Shown in pieces: positions 47,601 to 53,226 of a stretch of 64,000 bases of DNA. Position 1 is the first letter of the stretch. Every line of letters starts with the position of its first letter. Source of the stretch: Methylobacterium hispanicum. Its GTDB lineage: Bacteria; Pseudomonadota; Alphaproteobacteria; Rhizobiales; Beijerinckiaceae. The DNA is taken from contig NZ_BPQO01000022.1 in NCBI RefSeq assembly GCF_022179285.1, positions 1 to 64,000 on the forward strand, read 5' to 3'. The notes under the pieces were generated by a model that was given only the letters and a program-made list of their open reading frames with translations, made no database searches and was not told where the DNA came from. A program made the translations under genes and the position numbers.

Positions 47601-47853
47601 GGGACCCCTCCCGAACGTCACGACGGGTGCCTCTGCGTCCTCGCTGGGCAGCTTCCCTCCGGTGAACTTGTGTCGCTGGAAAGTCACCGATGGTTCCCGC
47701 GGCGGCGGGCGCGGGGGCTACGAGGATACTTCCGCATTGCTGAGCATGGATCCCCAGGCTACCGCCTACGAAGTCGACTACGCGATCGGCATCGGACAGA
47801 TGGAGACCGCACCCAACGTCAACGGGGAGGATACCGTCGTCTGGATCCGCTGA
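32689..47853 (+). CDS. Giant exported repeat protein (5054 residues) with C-terminal fibrinogen-like domain
   Basis: A signal peptide (about 1-23) leads to one He_PIG-type domain (about 60-145), then about 20 units of 195-240 residues. Each unit couples two modules: a beta-rich, discoidin-like one (GPxGxD, LYDG, AGQSxxxxxxRxV, LExxxxDGxW, FRxRN, EFRLDG) and a putative-Ig one (ALAPG, LPxGF, FPxGxV, VxATD). The units join at SVRAxxxxP, with 20 junctions at residues from about 381 to 4612. The last 200 residues (about 4850-5054) begin like a fibrinogen-related domain (GVYRI, FDVYCDMTTDGGGWT) and contain further Cys. It is probably a cell-surface or secreted adhesin; ligand binding by the terminal domain is inferred. 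No autotransporter or LPXTG-like anchor is seen. Confidence 0.9.
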   Translation: MHIRSFLLSVVSVAALVGAAANAQTLAEQIAQQSEGEIQGYGNFFRYRIDGLDPSLYDTPVVKVVQPRKFFIGEKADLTVNVRGGNRPYAFSLIGPALPKGLSFDPRKGNFVGTTKLPGSASYVMAVQDARGRIAQSDPFTVTWLDDFDESQFHAYPVEAFVDGAKLPSPQPIFDGSATTDVATTGFGSTVAVRFDQPVRAKTAVVAFSTEAAGGACSYDLEAKDEDDKWRPVHRASSLASGGVLSAFNLMPTPRSGFVSTDWRVNLTNGCRMRLSELRIASAPPNPPPAWQTPEGLLVAVGPVPLGVSIVAPEQSPYSNLPTRFELAGGSTLPQGFGIKENGEFTGPDGEGFPYGRIDFRLRATDGIGYWTERNYFITPDAVPARTAYPKTVAVGSGPNVRFEMSDGKTGSDDASETVPAGGTMLFDYGRFVRVVGRTILAGANVGTMALEAEAGPDQWVDPTLVGGIAKRWRLVNQSGGAATLTEARLDEADYNHPPEWKTAEGPWSVGAEGMSFAGVRDPVSGKVVEAAAQVPAHQLTIETRSLNIFDQGPATVMVAPGTKLPEGLIFGDGAFTLPKGEDFPSGQLSAKLRAADPMGFWSERTFLFRPETVRAATRMPSIAGPSGDVSLLLNDGETDAAIDLAIGEELVWSFGRYVEVKDKAVVVASKGDALLLEAETVDGWVDPSRVAGIAKRFRVRATAAVKVSEFRLDGASPILKPTWSPAASLRTVDEAGIGGSGDLRLAVAAVERNPYSDIPAVVTAPKPLPRGFTFADGVIRVPYGQSFPAGLVHVTLAAVDGLGVASTQVYPFQPASVRAASIVPKVAGGGIDDPFFVLNDGEIGADARAISLQADDTVVWDYGRFVRIEQANVVDATDPSRLALEADTDEGWVPVAAVNTVSRRYRVRATAAVDVREFRIDGAAAPQAPLWNTSAGPYVVDDRSIEGRTGFTLDFDATTRNPFTTAAPTYALRNVLPNGFTVSGQTISVLNGSAFPSGRVGVTVRAEDGTGFYADRTFAFNPKWVRARPIKPDVRDPAGADVFGIMSDGRSNLGVQLKAGEAVTLSYGQWVNASNGAAVSSTGTVVVEAQTASGWIPAKDADWIAHAYRVRAVTDAFLSEVRLDGLPAQSGPEWLTAQLPVREIASPTSIGLSARPQSEFSDQRTVTYSAAGPLPEGFAVNGGSLSTPSGEQLPAGLLSVTVRATDSVGVYSDLSIPLMPSAPRAIHVKPFVKGPAGDDDLFRQMSDGVVGAGAAGTALAVGESLVFDFGRYVFLYASSTIDSTGSYVFEAETGTGWVPPGSVNSRAKRFRFRATDPGIIREARLDGLEVQLPPIWDTLGTLRTVDQAGLALALSTSIQSRFGSPIAYAPTKPFPQGFSLSGSTLVVPPGESFTSGSLSFVLRATDAVGFATDREFAFQPASVRAKTVIPSNVVDPNGATVTQILNDDVKGSSAAGVALAAGQTVVWSFPRYVKVVPADNVVDATAPAALVLETDGGPAGWVPASSLDTGKRFRIRATAAVTVREYRLDGVGAFVLPTWTTAAQPWEVSPTAVAGQTGLQLQTVAANNSPFAGAMAYALVPGASLPQGFTLSATGLISVPSADVFPAGRVNVPVRATDPVGNFVDRTFAFHPLAVPASTFAPKTVASDAGADLRVAMLDGRTAASDASVVLQAGQSIVYDYGTQWVRVAAASVFDVAPTGAVLETVAADGGWVQMTPSPASAFPAAVQDQGGRKFRIRQVTGSSTLREARLGGLPVLGPVWQTAAGPYPVDQSMIIGVAPAGFEFQLSTTRTAITGPVSYAFAPGYTPPPGFSLTAEGKVSVPRGESFAARRYDLPIRATTDDYTSDRTFTFHPAGTAAAGVVPKTVATGDGADVRVALLDGRMAAADEAVTVTTGQTIVYTYDRWVLIQAAAFFDVGTSNLGLEVQAGDGSWVSLSTAPFSIYPAAHVDQVGRVFRLRQTTGSSSLREARLGGLPALGPVWGTSAGPYTVNQSTIVGYTPAGLSLPLGASKTALTASPVGYALAPAFTAPAGFAVSADGKLVVPAGESFPYGRVMPVVRATADDYTSDRTFVFNPASVRLNSIAPTSVLDKSGASVVVPLYDGATGTSATGVTLNAGESIIWTYPRFVQNVAAANVDGVNLGNLVFEVERAEGEWVVPSSVDSIGRRFRIRSTAAGTLVREYRLDGAGTFLSPAWVTAGGSRTVTETTIGTTSPATLSLQLQATNRSPYSNDPLRYELAPGSAPLPAGFAMTQTGLVTVPKASAFPVGTVNFAVRVWDSTGFFADLAFNFLPEVVAMTAQMPSSVAGPDGPDVFVPLYSGLNDVVVTIRAGQSVTWTFPRFVTPAAASFYVANTNLSFLALETPAQDGSWTLLHYANNPGATGVVGAYGRTYRLRNTSGVDIQVSSARLGGVPAQAPTWNTSNTNPYMVTQTVVGGLTTSAVSSTQLSVDLSANQVFSGATGLSYAAAPGAVLPAGFEVLPRGSLRVPVGESFTGGFAVIPVRVTDTRGFYSDRTFNFYPASVAASSLAPSSVAGADGADVFTTLYDGLVDRVVELAPNQSVTVTFPKFVNVTRYSAVTWRDVNMGGALTVELMRADGTWIPVTSNRFVISTVNGNRSVALSNELLQTAPYNVGRQFRVKNNTAAALTLGEYRIDQGPAYKPTFATTGGPWEVNQTQVLGATPAALSFQIGTRKTYPDSTDAFTYALAPGSKALPSNFGLSSSGLVVVPQGESFTHGSADFTVRATDSRGFYADQNLVFHASSVPASSVKPTSVTGPSGASVYAELYDGRTDRSVVLQPGEAVTVDFAQYVRIANRSSWFGTGYVATLVTERPNVDGSWSTLEQIVNDSQDGVWGDIAQRTSKSFRIRNAGTTGALLREQRLDQAPSLEPAWVTGTGPFGIDDDKVAGQSGLSMPLAATKQSPATGALTYALVAGQTVPEGFVVDPAGRIGVPAASDMPSGRVDLTVRASDGLGFYADQTLTFIPSAAVRAQSVPPAAVSGPNGEDLRVALYDDRGDTAYTLAAGQAVTFTWDRWVQVADVVKASPAPRTPGVLYAIETLAQDGSWRRIGSYAVPATGSISDTTAASGANRYGRTFRIVNTSGSPTAFSELRPDNGPGYGVSITTPTDQRLVDESTISGATKAGFDLQLAGKWSHPASKSLSWMLRGVTPIGFAVSGDGVVSVPRGSDFPFGRVIVPVQAVDDRGYTRDADYPFVPASVRAKGVIPQSVVGPNGEDLFVAMYDGRSDTTFTLGAGQSITYTFDRFVTVVDGTTAIQTHTANTYVIEVPNQNGGWTVAVGVQNGSQNTYNADYAASKIFRIRNALTGSNLFYNAPLDGAANFRPQITTSTTGRVVDENGIRGASPAAFTLQLAATDNYPAGGRITWSAYNPLPEGVTLSADGLITVPPGTAFPSGNVTVYARATNSRGFAGDAAFPFRPDSVRAATVSPVSVVGPGEKDLRIGLYDNAVNNYVADLATDHAVVYTYDRFVRVENFTQSTGGYATNTNYPNVELQVPNQFGGWSSAGYFYYNSSTAFGDYLNPNLTTSKVFRVVTRRPMSVAEFRLDGAPSYGLTIATSQAARTVNGAGIIGANPAGTSLQLAASTSNPAVKSVRWTLTGVMPTGFTLSESGLATVPTGPEFPFGVVNMPVRALDDQGFGATGNFQFQAASVRANTVAPDSVVGPNNEDLRIALYDGSASTFTLQAGQSITYTYDRFVQVSSVSPGSGYVGNSLIAGQINQLSLEVPNQYGGWTQVAVFWADSSSIYASSLPWADNTAKIFRVRNLGSQATRLSDFRLDNPPSYGLAIGTGTQLRYVDDTNGIDTIRDASPAGLGLQLAAQPGHPLSKSVTWSLTGVTPTGFTLGADGLLTVPALADFPFGLVTVPVQAKDDRGYTAFATYSFMANSVRARTVPPVSVAGPNGEDLATVLYDGGANTRFTLQPGASVTYTYDRYVTVADAGIDSGASAAYYLSGVANGSLRLEAPLQDGGWQTVAFFDTNSAGVAAAYISAQRASKVFRLRNVGTPAITLFDFRLDRAQSYGAAITTAVNNRIVGAEGLSIQLTAVSGHPDAAGFTWSLSGATPIGFTLSSAGFLTVPVGPDFPFGFVNMPVQAVDTKGFRATANFGFLASSVDARTIKPASVVGPGGEDLFAKLYDGDTSTAFDLQSGASVTFTFDRFVNVTDVSTAAGAYAASMSGTGGFLLEVPMQDGSWGASHRFAITDSTFTSSAVFNNVLNQSRIFRLRNTGAATTSLKEFRLDAPASYGLTWGQGGTFFVGDDRIASTNNGTTAPFTDGLTLIMQATSGYPGDPSVSYGWKPGFVPPEGFSLTNGGVLTVPAASVFPAGTVALPIRATSALGFHSLDRTFTFVPQSVRAATVAPASVLDPSGQSVYAGLYDDDVSTSSTNALTLAPGQSVTWTYPKWTHLLTTSSVVANASSTTLLVERQLPDGSWQTMETRAMSGGTSSGINLGTPYPSKVWRLRNVGQASAPLIEWRLDGAGSYAPVFGTTLSTRYVTPSTIVDAVGGGTPTANSTGLTMRLLGTVRSPGEGSLAWSWGNGFMPPEGFTLSADGLLTVTDREAFPFGLVQMPIKATDPRGFGVTRVTNFSPDPARANAVLRPAQTTVKSPTDADLFTMMIDGVTAAGSTLEAGQSITWTFSRYVYLQSAATGRNLSSQSWQLEVPNQIGGWTAVENQAGLLNGSDARIARTYRLRNVGASAITVGEYNIDGATQGSAPTPLGYGSDGQGVFFVGDYSGSAVTFQLRYSSGDPYRGGGLSYVAGTLPAGITVSSTGLVSVPSGKRYSVSDTFQVTATNALNRSSVTTFRLRDTREVGVVQFLGYLGWADGSYADSCHAYRNPAAPKVYNGATGDGVYRINPQGVVFDVYCDMTTDGGGWTQAFVLANGSIEQIYDQLSVMYVRAKQLRYLNRVGFRQDTGSGAVAGAKYAAICDLPNAGGGSSLASSLDSISWGPLPNVTTGASASSLGSFPPVNLCRWKVTDGSRGGGRGGYEDTSALLSMDPQATAYEVDYAIGIGQMETAPNVNGEDTVVWIR

Positions 47854-47870
47854 GGAAGGACCGGCCTCGT

Positions 47871-47911
47871 CTCCGGGAGGCAAGCGGAGATGAGCTGGCT
47901 CTCTCCCGGAG
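47871..47911 (+). terminator. Hairpin after the giant-protein gene
   Basis: A perfect 9-bp inverted repeat (CTCCGGGAG/CTCCCGGAG) with a 23-base loop starts 17 bases after the stop. A short A/T-rich stretch follows about 25 bases later rather than a T-tract. It is a plausible transcription end for the 15-kb gene. Confidence 0.5.
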
Positions 47912-47987
47912 GTTCGCACACCGCCCGGAAAACCATCTTTCATGGCGCTCGGGCAGACCTGCGTGGTCGCAGGAAGGAGCACGTCCG

Positions 47988-49019
47988 ATGGGATTGACGG
48001 CGCCGGCCGACGCATTGACGGGCATGTCGCTCCGAGAGGGTGAGGAAGTCGTCGCGCTGGTCCTCGCGCGCCGAACGGGCGGCTATCCCGACGCCGAGCG
48101 GCACGCCGCGATCGCCGCGGTCGGACCCTGTCATCTCTTCGAGGCCGCCTCGCTCCCGATCCGGGGCCTCGCAGGCGGATACAACGACCTCGTGCCGCAT
48201 CCCGGCCAAGCCGCGGTCCGATTCGCCTGCGAGATGGCGGGCGCCGCCGACTGGGACGCGTTCGGCGCGACGGCCCTCGATTTCCGCACCGGTGCGGCGT
48301 TGAAGACCTACCAGCCCGCGATGCCGATGTTCGGGGGCGACGATCCGGAGCCGAAGGTGCTCGGCCTGGCAGTCTTCTCGGCCGCCACTTGGCAGCACCT
48401 CGCAGGCACGACCTACGGCATGCCGTCCCCGATGGAGGCGGCCGCAGCGGTTCTCGAGGCGATGCGGGACGCCGCCGCGGGACTGGCCGACCGCACGCTC
48501 GACTACGATACCGGGCGCTACGACCTTCTCAATCTCCGCAAGGGATCCGACTACGTCTTCCTCGACGGTAGGACCGAGACGCTGCCGACGCTCTCGCGGT
48601 GCTTCGGCGGCGGCGGGCATTTCGAGTTCGCCCCCTGCTTCACGGCGTTCATGTGCGGACCGCGCGGCGGCCTGAACCCGCGTGTCCGGTCCGGCGCCGA
48701 ACTTCACCCCGACCTCGGCGAGACCCTGCTCGGGCTCGCGGAGACCTGGGCCGCCGGATACGGCCTCACATACGCCAACCGACCGCTGCTGCCCTCCTGC
48801 GCCGCCGGCCAGCACGTCAACGCCCTCGAGGTGGCAGGCGCCGCCATGCTGAGCCTCGGGCAGGCCGCCGCGGCACTGGAGCACCGGATCCGCGAGTACG
48901 ATTCCGAGAAGGCCGCCGACCACCTGAGGCTCCTGCTCGAACGGATGGATGCGCTGCGGGACGGCATCGCGGCCCGCCTGGACGGCGACCGCCCGGATCC
49001 TTCCCGCGCGCCGCGCTGA
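47988..49019 (+). CDS. Unknown 343-residue protein
   Basis: The start ATG has GGAAGGAG at good spacing. The product is alanine-rich and mixed alpha/beta, with LDYDTGRYDLLNLRKGSDYVF in the centre, a Cys/Phe/Gly-rich stretch after it and a long C-terminal helical pair (about 275-335). There is no signal, membrane segment or family motif. The gene begins 134 bp after the giant-protein gene, beyond the hairpin. Confidence 0.75.
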   Translation: MGLTAPADALTGMSLREGEEVVALVLARRTGGYPDAERHAAIAAVGPCHLFEAASLPIRGLAGGYNDLVPHPGQAAVRFACEMAGAADWDAFGATALDFRTGAALKTYQPAMPMFGGDDPEPKVLGLAVFSAATWQHLAGTTYGMPSPMEAAAAVLEAMRDAAAGLADRTLDYDTGRYDLLNLRKGSDYVFLDGRTETLPTLSRCFGGGGHFEFAPCFTAFMCGPRGGLNPRVRSGAELHPDLGETLLGLAETWAAGYGLTYANRPLLPSCAAGQHVNALEVAGAAMLSLGQAAAALEHRIREYDSEKAADHLRLLLERMDALRDGIAARLDGDRPDPSRAPR

Positions 49020-49101
49020 AGCGGTGGCAGCCGTCTGCGGTTCCGGACTGGATCCGTGGCCCGTCCCGGTCCGTGCTGCGGGCTCGAACGGTTCGGAGGT
49101 C

Positions 49102-49635
49102 TCAGATCCGCGGGGCGGAAGCCCCCGGCTCCGCGACTTCGCCATACCGTGCGGCGGCCTCCGCGAGATGCGGCGTTCGGCGGATCACCTCAAGGGCGTC
49201 CGCGATGTCGGCTTCGTCGTATGGTCGGAGGTTGCCCGAAACGTGGACGAGCCCGTAGAGCCTCTCGTCCGTCAGCGGACCGAAGGGGCAGACCTGCCAG
49301 TCCGGGCCGGCCTCGGACCGACGAAGTTCCTCAAGCGTGCGCTCGCCCCGGACGTCGACCACGGTGCCGGCCGGCGTCGTCACATAGACGTGGACGATCT
49401 CTGGAACGCCGCCATGGCCGTCCTCGTCGGGTTGCACGTGCCACTCGAAGGGATTCCAGAGCGCGGCCAGCGGCAGGCCGGTGAGGCGGCTGAGCGCTAC
49501 CGCGAATACGTGGCATTGACCCTGGGTGTAGTGGGCCAGGATCTCCTCTTCCGTCCAGGACCAGACGGGGTCTTGTTCCGAAGGCGACGCCGCCTGCGGC
49601 ATGCCGCGACGCATGATCTGATCGAAGAGGGTCAT
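49102..49635 (-). CDS. Putative papain-like fold protein (Cys-His-Asp)
   Basis: The 177-residue product has Cys41 at the head of a helix (GQCHVFAVALSR), His82 at the start of a strand (VHVYVTTPAG) and Asp94 closing the next strand (TVVDVRG), the same arrangement as the protein at 26009-26422. The C-terminal third is helical. This layout suits a papain-fold cysteine hydrolase or an inactive relative; the inference rests on spacing only. The start was set at ATG 49635, as upstream codons look noncoding. Confidence 0.75.
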   Translation of the reverse strand: MTLFDQIMRRGMPQAASPSEQDPVWSWTEEEILAHYTQGQCHVFAVALSRLTGLPLAALWNPFEWHVQPDEDGHGGVPEIVHVYVTTPAGTVVDVRGERTLEELRRSEAGPDWQVCPFGPLTDERLYGLVHVSGNLRPYDEADIADALEVIRRTPHLAEAAARYGEVAEPGASAPRI

Positions 49636-49776
49636 CGCTCTCGTCCGCGCCGGCCTTGAGCACAGCGTAGCCGCGATCCAGGCAAAAGGGTCGCGACGCC
49701 GGTGGTCCGGTCCGTTGGCCGTTTTCGCTGGGCACCGCCAGGATGACCACGACTCTTTCGCGAAGGCGTTCCGACC

Positions 49777-50682
49777 ATGCGCATGCAGTTGATCTTCCGC
49801 GATGCCGTCGCCCACCGGAGGGACGCGTCGCAGCCGTCCTGGGAGACGCGCCCCGTCGATCGGGAGAGCCCTGCTCAGGTCATGCTCGGCCTGGGCCTCG
49901 TCGAGGCTCCGCGCGGAGCGGTCGAAGACGAGAGGATGGCGGATGTCCTTCTGGGGGCGGACGCCGGCGGGCTGTTCCTGCGATTTGCAGGCACGGCCTA
50001 CGATCCCGGGTTTCATTGGGCAGGCGAGAGCGATCTCCCGGGGCTCGGCACGGAGATCCGGACGCGGCCACCCGAGGGGTGGTCGCCCGAGCTGGCGTTC
50101 GGGAGCTTCTACATGCGGGAGACGCGGTTTCCCGCGCCGCCGGACCGCATCGTCCATGCCGCCCTGGGCCTCGTGGTCGTGCGGAGGGGGAGCCTCGCCG
50201 AGCGGGTGATGTTCGACGTCGAGGCCCGGAACGGTGCCCTCCTGCAGACGGCCGCCGCGCCCGAGCCCGGCGCCTTCGAGGCCGGGTCCTCAATCGGGCA
50301 GACCTTCGCCTCTCCGATCTGGGGCTGGGATGGATCGAGGAGGGCGATCCTCAGCACGCTGACCCTCGGGACCATCGACGCGATGTCTCGCATCCGTAGC
50401 CTGGAAGGGTTGCCCGATCCCACGCCCGAGCAGGAGGCGGAGCTCGCCCAACTCAACACCGGGCCGGCCGGAAGCGTCCTGTCCTGCGGTCGGTCCGATC
50501 CGACGTTCCGCCGCTATCAGGAGATCGCCCGCGAGATGGGTCTGTACGAGCAGCTCGCCATCGCGCCCGACAACTACCCGGACGCCGCCGCTCTCGAGCG
50601 GCGCGAGCAGGCGATCGCGTCCGTCATGCGCCGGTTGACCGACGCCGAACTCGATCCCCCGTACGCGCCGCGGGTGGCCTGA
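49777..50682 (+). CDS. Unknown 301-residue protein
   Basis: The protein opens MRMQLIFRDAVAHRRD and is beta-rich to about residue 190, then helical. GAAGG stands before the ATG. No signal or catalytic motif was recognised. Its stop is followed by a short CGGGG/CCCCG hairpin (50685-50700) just before the convergent phosphoesterase gene. Confidence 0.7.
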   Translation: MRMQLIFRDAVAHRRDASQPSWETRPVDRESPAQVMLGLGLVEAPRGAVEDERMADVLLGADAGGLFLRFAGTAYDPGFHWAGESDLPGLGTEIRTRPPEGWSPELAFGSFYMRETRFPAPPDRIVHAALGLVVVRRGSLAERVMFDVEARNGALLQTAAAPEPGAFEAGSSIGQTFASPIWGWDGSRRAILSTLTLGTIDAMSRIRSLEGLPDPTPEQEAELAQLNTGPAGSVLSCGRSDPTFRRYQEIAREMGLYEQLAIAPDNYPDAAALERREQAIASVMRRLTDAELDPPYAPRVA

Positions 50683-50702
50683 AGCGGGGCGGTAACCCCG
50701 TG

Positions 50703-51449
50703 CTACGGAGCCTGTCCGGGTACGGGGCGCTGCCGCGGCCGGACGTCGACGACCATCCTGTCCGCGAAGAGCCTGAACGGCACGGCGTTCACGACGACGT
50801 CGATCCCGTCGACGACCTCCCGGGCGAAGGTGTGCGTGTGGCCATGGATCCAGGTCGCCGCCCCGCCCGCGTGCCCGAGATCCTCGCGTACCGGCGGGTA
50901 GTGGGTGACGATCACGTCGGCCTTGCCGGCTGCGATCGCCGCCAGGGTGTGCAGGCGCCGCGCCCGGATGTCCGCGAAGGTAGCCGGCCGGCTGCCGTCG
51001 GCATCCTCCACCTGCACGGGTTCGCCGAAGGGTGCGCTCGGCATCGGAGCGAAGAAGGAAGGGGACGTTCCGGCCAGGATGTCGGTCAGGTCCGGCTTGG
51101 CTCCGTCCTGCAGCGCGAAGGGCTCCCAGAGCGTTCCGCCGGCGAAGCGCAAGCCTCCGACCTCGATCGACGAGCGTTCGAGCACGTGCACGCCCAGAGG
51201 GAGCCCGATCTTCCGGGCGACGAGCGCCGCTCGGTCGATCGGGAGCCCATAGTAATCGTGGTTGCCCAGGACCATCACCGCAGGTCTGCCGGCGGCAACG
51301 CGGGCCACTCCTTCCACGCAACCACGGACGTCGCCTTCGCAAACGTCGCCGGCGCAGACCAGGATGTCGAAATCGGGCGGATCGAATCTGCGCACCGTCT
51401 CCGGCGAGATCTCTTCGTGCTGGTCGGATAGGATCCAGAGACGGGGCAT
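50703..51449 (-). CDS. Calcineurin-like metallophosphoesterase
   Basis: The 248-residue product carries SDQHEE (D-x-H), CAGDVCEG (GD), LGNHDYYG (GNHD), VTHYPP (H) and HGHTHTF (GHTH) in the canonical order, so a two-metal phosphoesterase is confident. Its motif surroundings differ from the 5099-5683 enzyme, so it is not a close copy. It belongs to the group of compact phosphoesterases of unknown substrate. The start has a poor ribosome site. Confidence 0.93.
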   Translation of the reverse strand: MPRLWILSDQHEEISPETVRRFDPPDFDILVCAGDVCEGDVRGCVEGVARVAAGRPAVMVLGNHDYYGLPIDRAALVARKIGLPLGVHVLERSSIEVGGLRFAGGTLWEPFALQDGAKPDLTDILAGTSPSFFAPMPSAPFGEPVQVEDADGSRPATFADIRARRLHTLAAIAAGKADVIVTHYPPVREDLGHAGGAATWIHGHTHTFAREVVDGIDVVVNAVPFRLFADRMVVDVRPRQRPVPGQAP

Positions 51450-51587
51450 CAGGCGGGTATCGGCTCGGAATGAAGAACGGGCGCCGGTAAGGCAGAGACA
51501 GGGAACGTCATTTGCGTCGGGGGGACTTCCCGGCCCCAGGTTCTGAAACGTGCGCCCGTGGCGCGGCCGGCAGCTGCCGGCATGCCC

Positions 51588-52055
51588 TCAGCGGCAGCGC
51601 ATGTACGCGACGATCCGCGGCTTGCCGATCTGCGACGTGATCAGGAGTTCGTCGCCTTTGTGCCGGACGATGTCCCACGTCTCCCGTACGGTCTCGGTGC
51701 TGCCTTCGCCGGAGCAGGTGAAGGACATCGTCGCCGGTCCTTCCCCCGCAGGGCCTTCGGAACGCTTCACTCCGTTGACGTCGCAACCGGATTCGAAAGC
51801 CTTCAGGGACTTGGGCCCGATCTCGACGAGGCTGTCGTCGCTCGCGGCCACGCCTTTCCAATCCGATGCGCGGCACTCGCCGGTCCGCTGGGCGACGAAG
51901 GCCCATACGCCTCGGAAGCGCGCCGGAATCTCGATCTTCGCCGGTCCGGCCGTCCACGCCGTCGGCCTGCCCGGCACCTCGGCCAGGGTTCCGACGGGCA
52001 TGAGGGCCAGGAGCGGTAGCCCTGCGCCCGCAATGCGCGAAACGACCTTCCTCAT
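51588..52055 (-). CDS. Small exported cysteine-containing protein
   Basis: The 155-residue product has a signal peptide (about 5-25, cleavage near LAE). The mature part begins with a FRGVWAFV strand and contains four Cys (GECRASDW, ESGCDVNG, SFTCSGEG and the final YMRC). This compares well with the second domain of the 15643-16953 protein (FWASDAKDC, SCTGEG, YLRC), so the two are paralogous exported domains, probably beta-barrel or lipocalin-like in shape. GGGAG precedes the ATG by 7 bases. The gene is followed by 52071-52433 upstream on the same strand, 15 bp apart. Confidence 0.78.
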   Translation of the reverse strand: MRKVVSRIAGAGLPLLALMPVGTLAEVPGRPTAWTAGPAKIEIPARFRGVWAFVAQRTGECRASDWKGVAASDDSLVEIGPKSLKAFESGCDVNGVKRSEGPAGEGPATMSFTCSGEGSTETVRETWDIVRHKGDELLITSQIGKPRIVAYMRCR

Positions 52056-52070
52056 GCATCACTCCCGGCC

Positions 52071-52433
52071 TCAGGCTCCCAGCCCCTTCGCGTGCGCGTC
52101 GCAACGAACCATCACCCAGGCTCCTTCCCGGACGCGGCCCGTGCTGCCGCAGACGTCGCAGACGGTCTCGGAGCGGTTCTCGGCGTCGAGGCAGATCGCT
52201 TCGACCTCTTCGACGTAGGGCACCATCTCGATCCGCAGAGTGCCGTACTTCTCCTTCACGTCGTGGCATTGAAACGCCATCCCGTTCGCGTCGGCCGGCA
52301 CCGACCGAATGGCGGCGTCGAGGCGTTCGAAAGTGTCCGCGAGCAGCGCCCGCCAACCCTCGCCGACGGCCAGCGGCGTACGGGCGGCCCACGCGTACCG
52401 CTGACGGAGCTCGTCCTTCCAGTCTTCGGGCAT
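52071..52433 (-). CDS. Small zinc-ribbon-type protein of unknown role
   Basis: The 120-residue product has an internal VKEKYGTLRIEM segment and a C-terminal CDVCGSTG (Cys92, Cys95) followed by VRCDAHA (Cys111, His114). This CxxC...CxxH set is likely to bind zinc. The same combination of a KEKxGTLR strand with a terminal CxxCG/CxxH pair is known in a widespread family of short uncharacterised proteins. GGGAGGA precedes the ATG. It lies upstream of the exported 51588-52055 protein gene. Confidence 0.78.
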   Translation of the reverse strand: MPEDWKDELRQRYAWAARTPLAVGEGWRALLADTFERLDAAIRSVPADANGMAFQCHDVKEKYGTLRIEMVPYVEEVEAICLDAENRSETVCDVCGSTGRVREGAWVMVRCDAHAKGLGA

Positions 52434-52689
52434 GGAATCCTCCCTACGATCTCCGGATCCTAGATCTGTCCGCCTTGCGAGGGGTTAAGGTGAGGCGCGG
52501 CATTGGAACGAATCGTGCCGCGAAAGAACGGGGCCGTGCGGCGGAACCCACGCCAGTCACTGGACCGCCGCGTACCCGGCGAGGGCGTCCGAACCGCCCA
52601 GGCCTCGGCTCTCGGTCGGCGTTCCGGCCGGCGTGCAGCCCTTTGTCCTTTTCGCGTTCCCGCGTCAGGCTGCCCTCGAAGGAGCCGAC

Positions 52690-53226
52690 ATGTCCGCAAC
52701 CGTCGATACGAACCTCCGCAACTCCTCCTTCATCAGGGGAGCGACCTGCGAATTCACGATCGACTTCGGCTTCGCCCGTTTGCGGCGCGAGGTCGACGTC
52801 GACGCGGGCGAGCGCGCGCTCGGCCATTTCATCCTACCGCCGTTCCAGAGGCCCGCGGTCTGGGACCAGGATCAGCAGGTCCGCTGGATCGAGTCGGTCT
52901 GGTCGCGCATGCCGTTGCCCGCCTACGTCTTCAATCAAACGGACGAGTTGGACTGCCACACCGACGAGTGGCTGATCGACGGACAGCAGCGCTGGACGGC
53001 CGTCTTCGACTACGTGGAGGACAAGTTCCCCGTTCTGGGATACCGCTGGAGCGAGGTCTCCACCATCGACAGACGATTCTTCATGAATCGGCCCTGGACC
53101 TGCATCCGCACCGCCTACGCGGACGAGAACGTCCTTCGGGACATCTACGACCGTTTGGCTTACGGCGGCACGCCGCACGATCCTGCCGACCGCCAACTGA
53201 TCGGCTCCGTTCCCTCCGTCCGCTAG
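52690..53226 (+). CDS. Minimal DUF262 (GmrS/ParB-like) protein
   Basis: The 178-residue product has the DUF262 signature: FILPPFQRPAVWDQDQQ followed by a helix WIESVWSRMPLPAYVF and then LIDGQQR (Asp97-Arg101), the DGQQR nucleotide-binding motif of GmrSD-type modification-dependent nucleases. The DUF1524/HNH nuclease half is absent and the product is far shorter than the family's usual 550-700 residues. GAAGGAG stands before ATG 52690, which was chosen over the in-frame ATG at 52633. It may be a standalone regulatory unit or a decayed relic. Confidence 0.85.
   Translation: MSATVDTNLRNSSFIRGATCEFTIDFGFARLRREVDVDAGERALGHFILPPFQRPAVWDQDQQVRWIESVWSRMPLPAYVFNQTDELDCHTDEWLIDGQQRWTAVFDYVEDKFPVLGYRWSEVSTIDRRFFMNRPWTCIRTAYADENVLRDIYDRLAYGGTPHDPADRQLIGSVPSVR

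Noticed and set aside
32689..47853. CRISPR-like or tandem DNA repeat array
   Set aside because: The repetition is at the protein-module level (195-240 residues), with DNA diverged between copies; there are no short direct repeats with unique spacers anywhere in the window.
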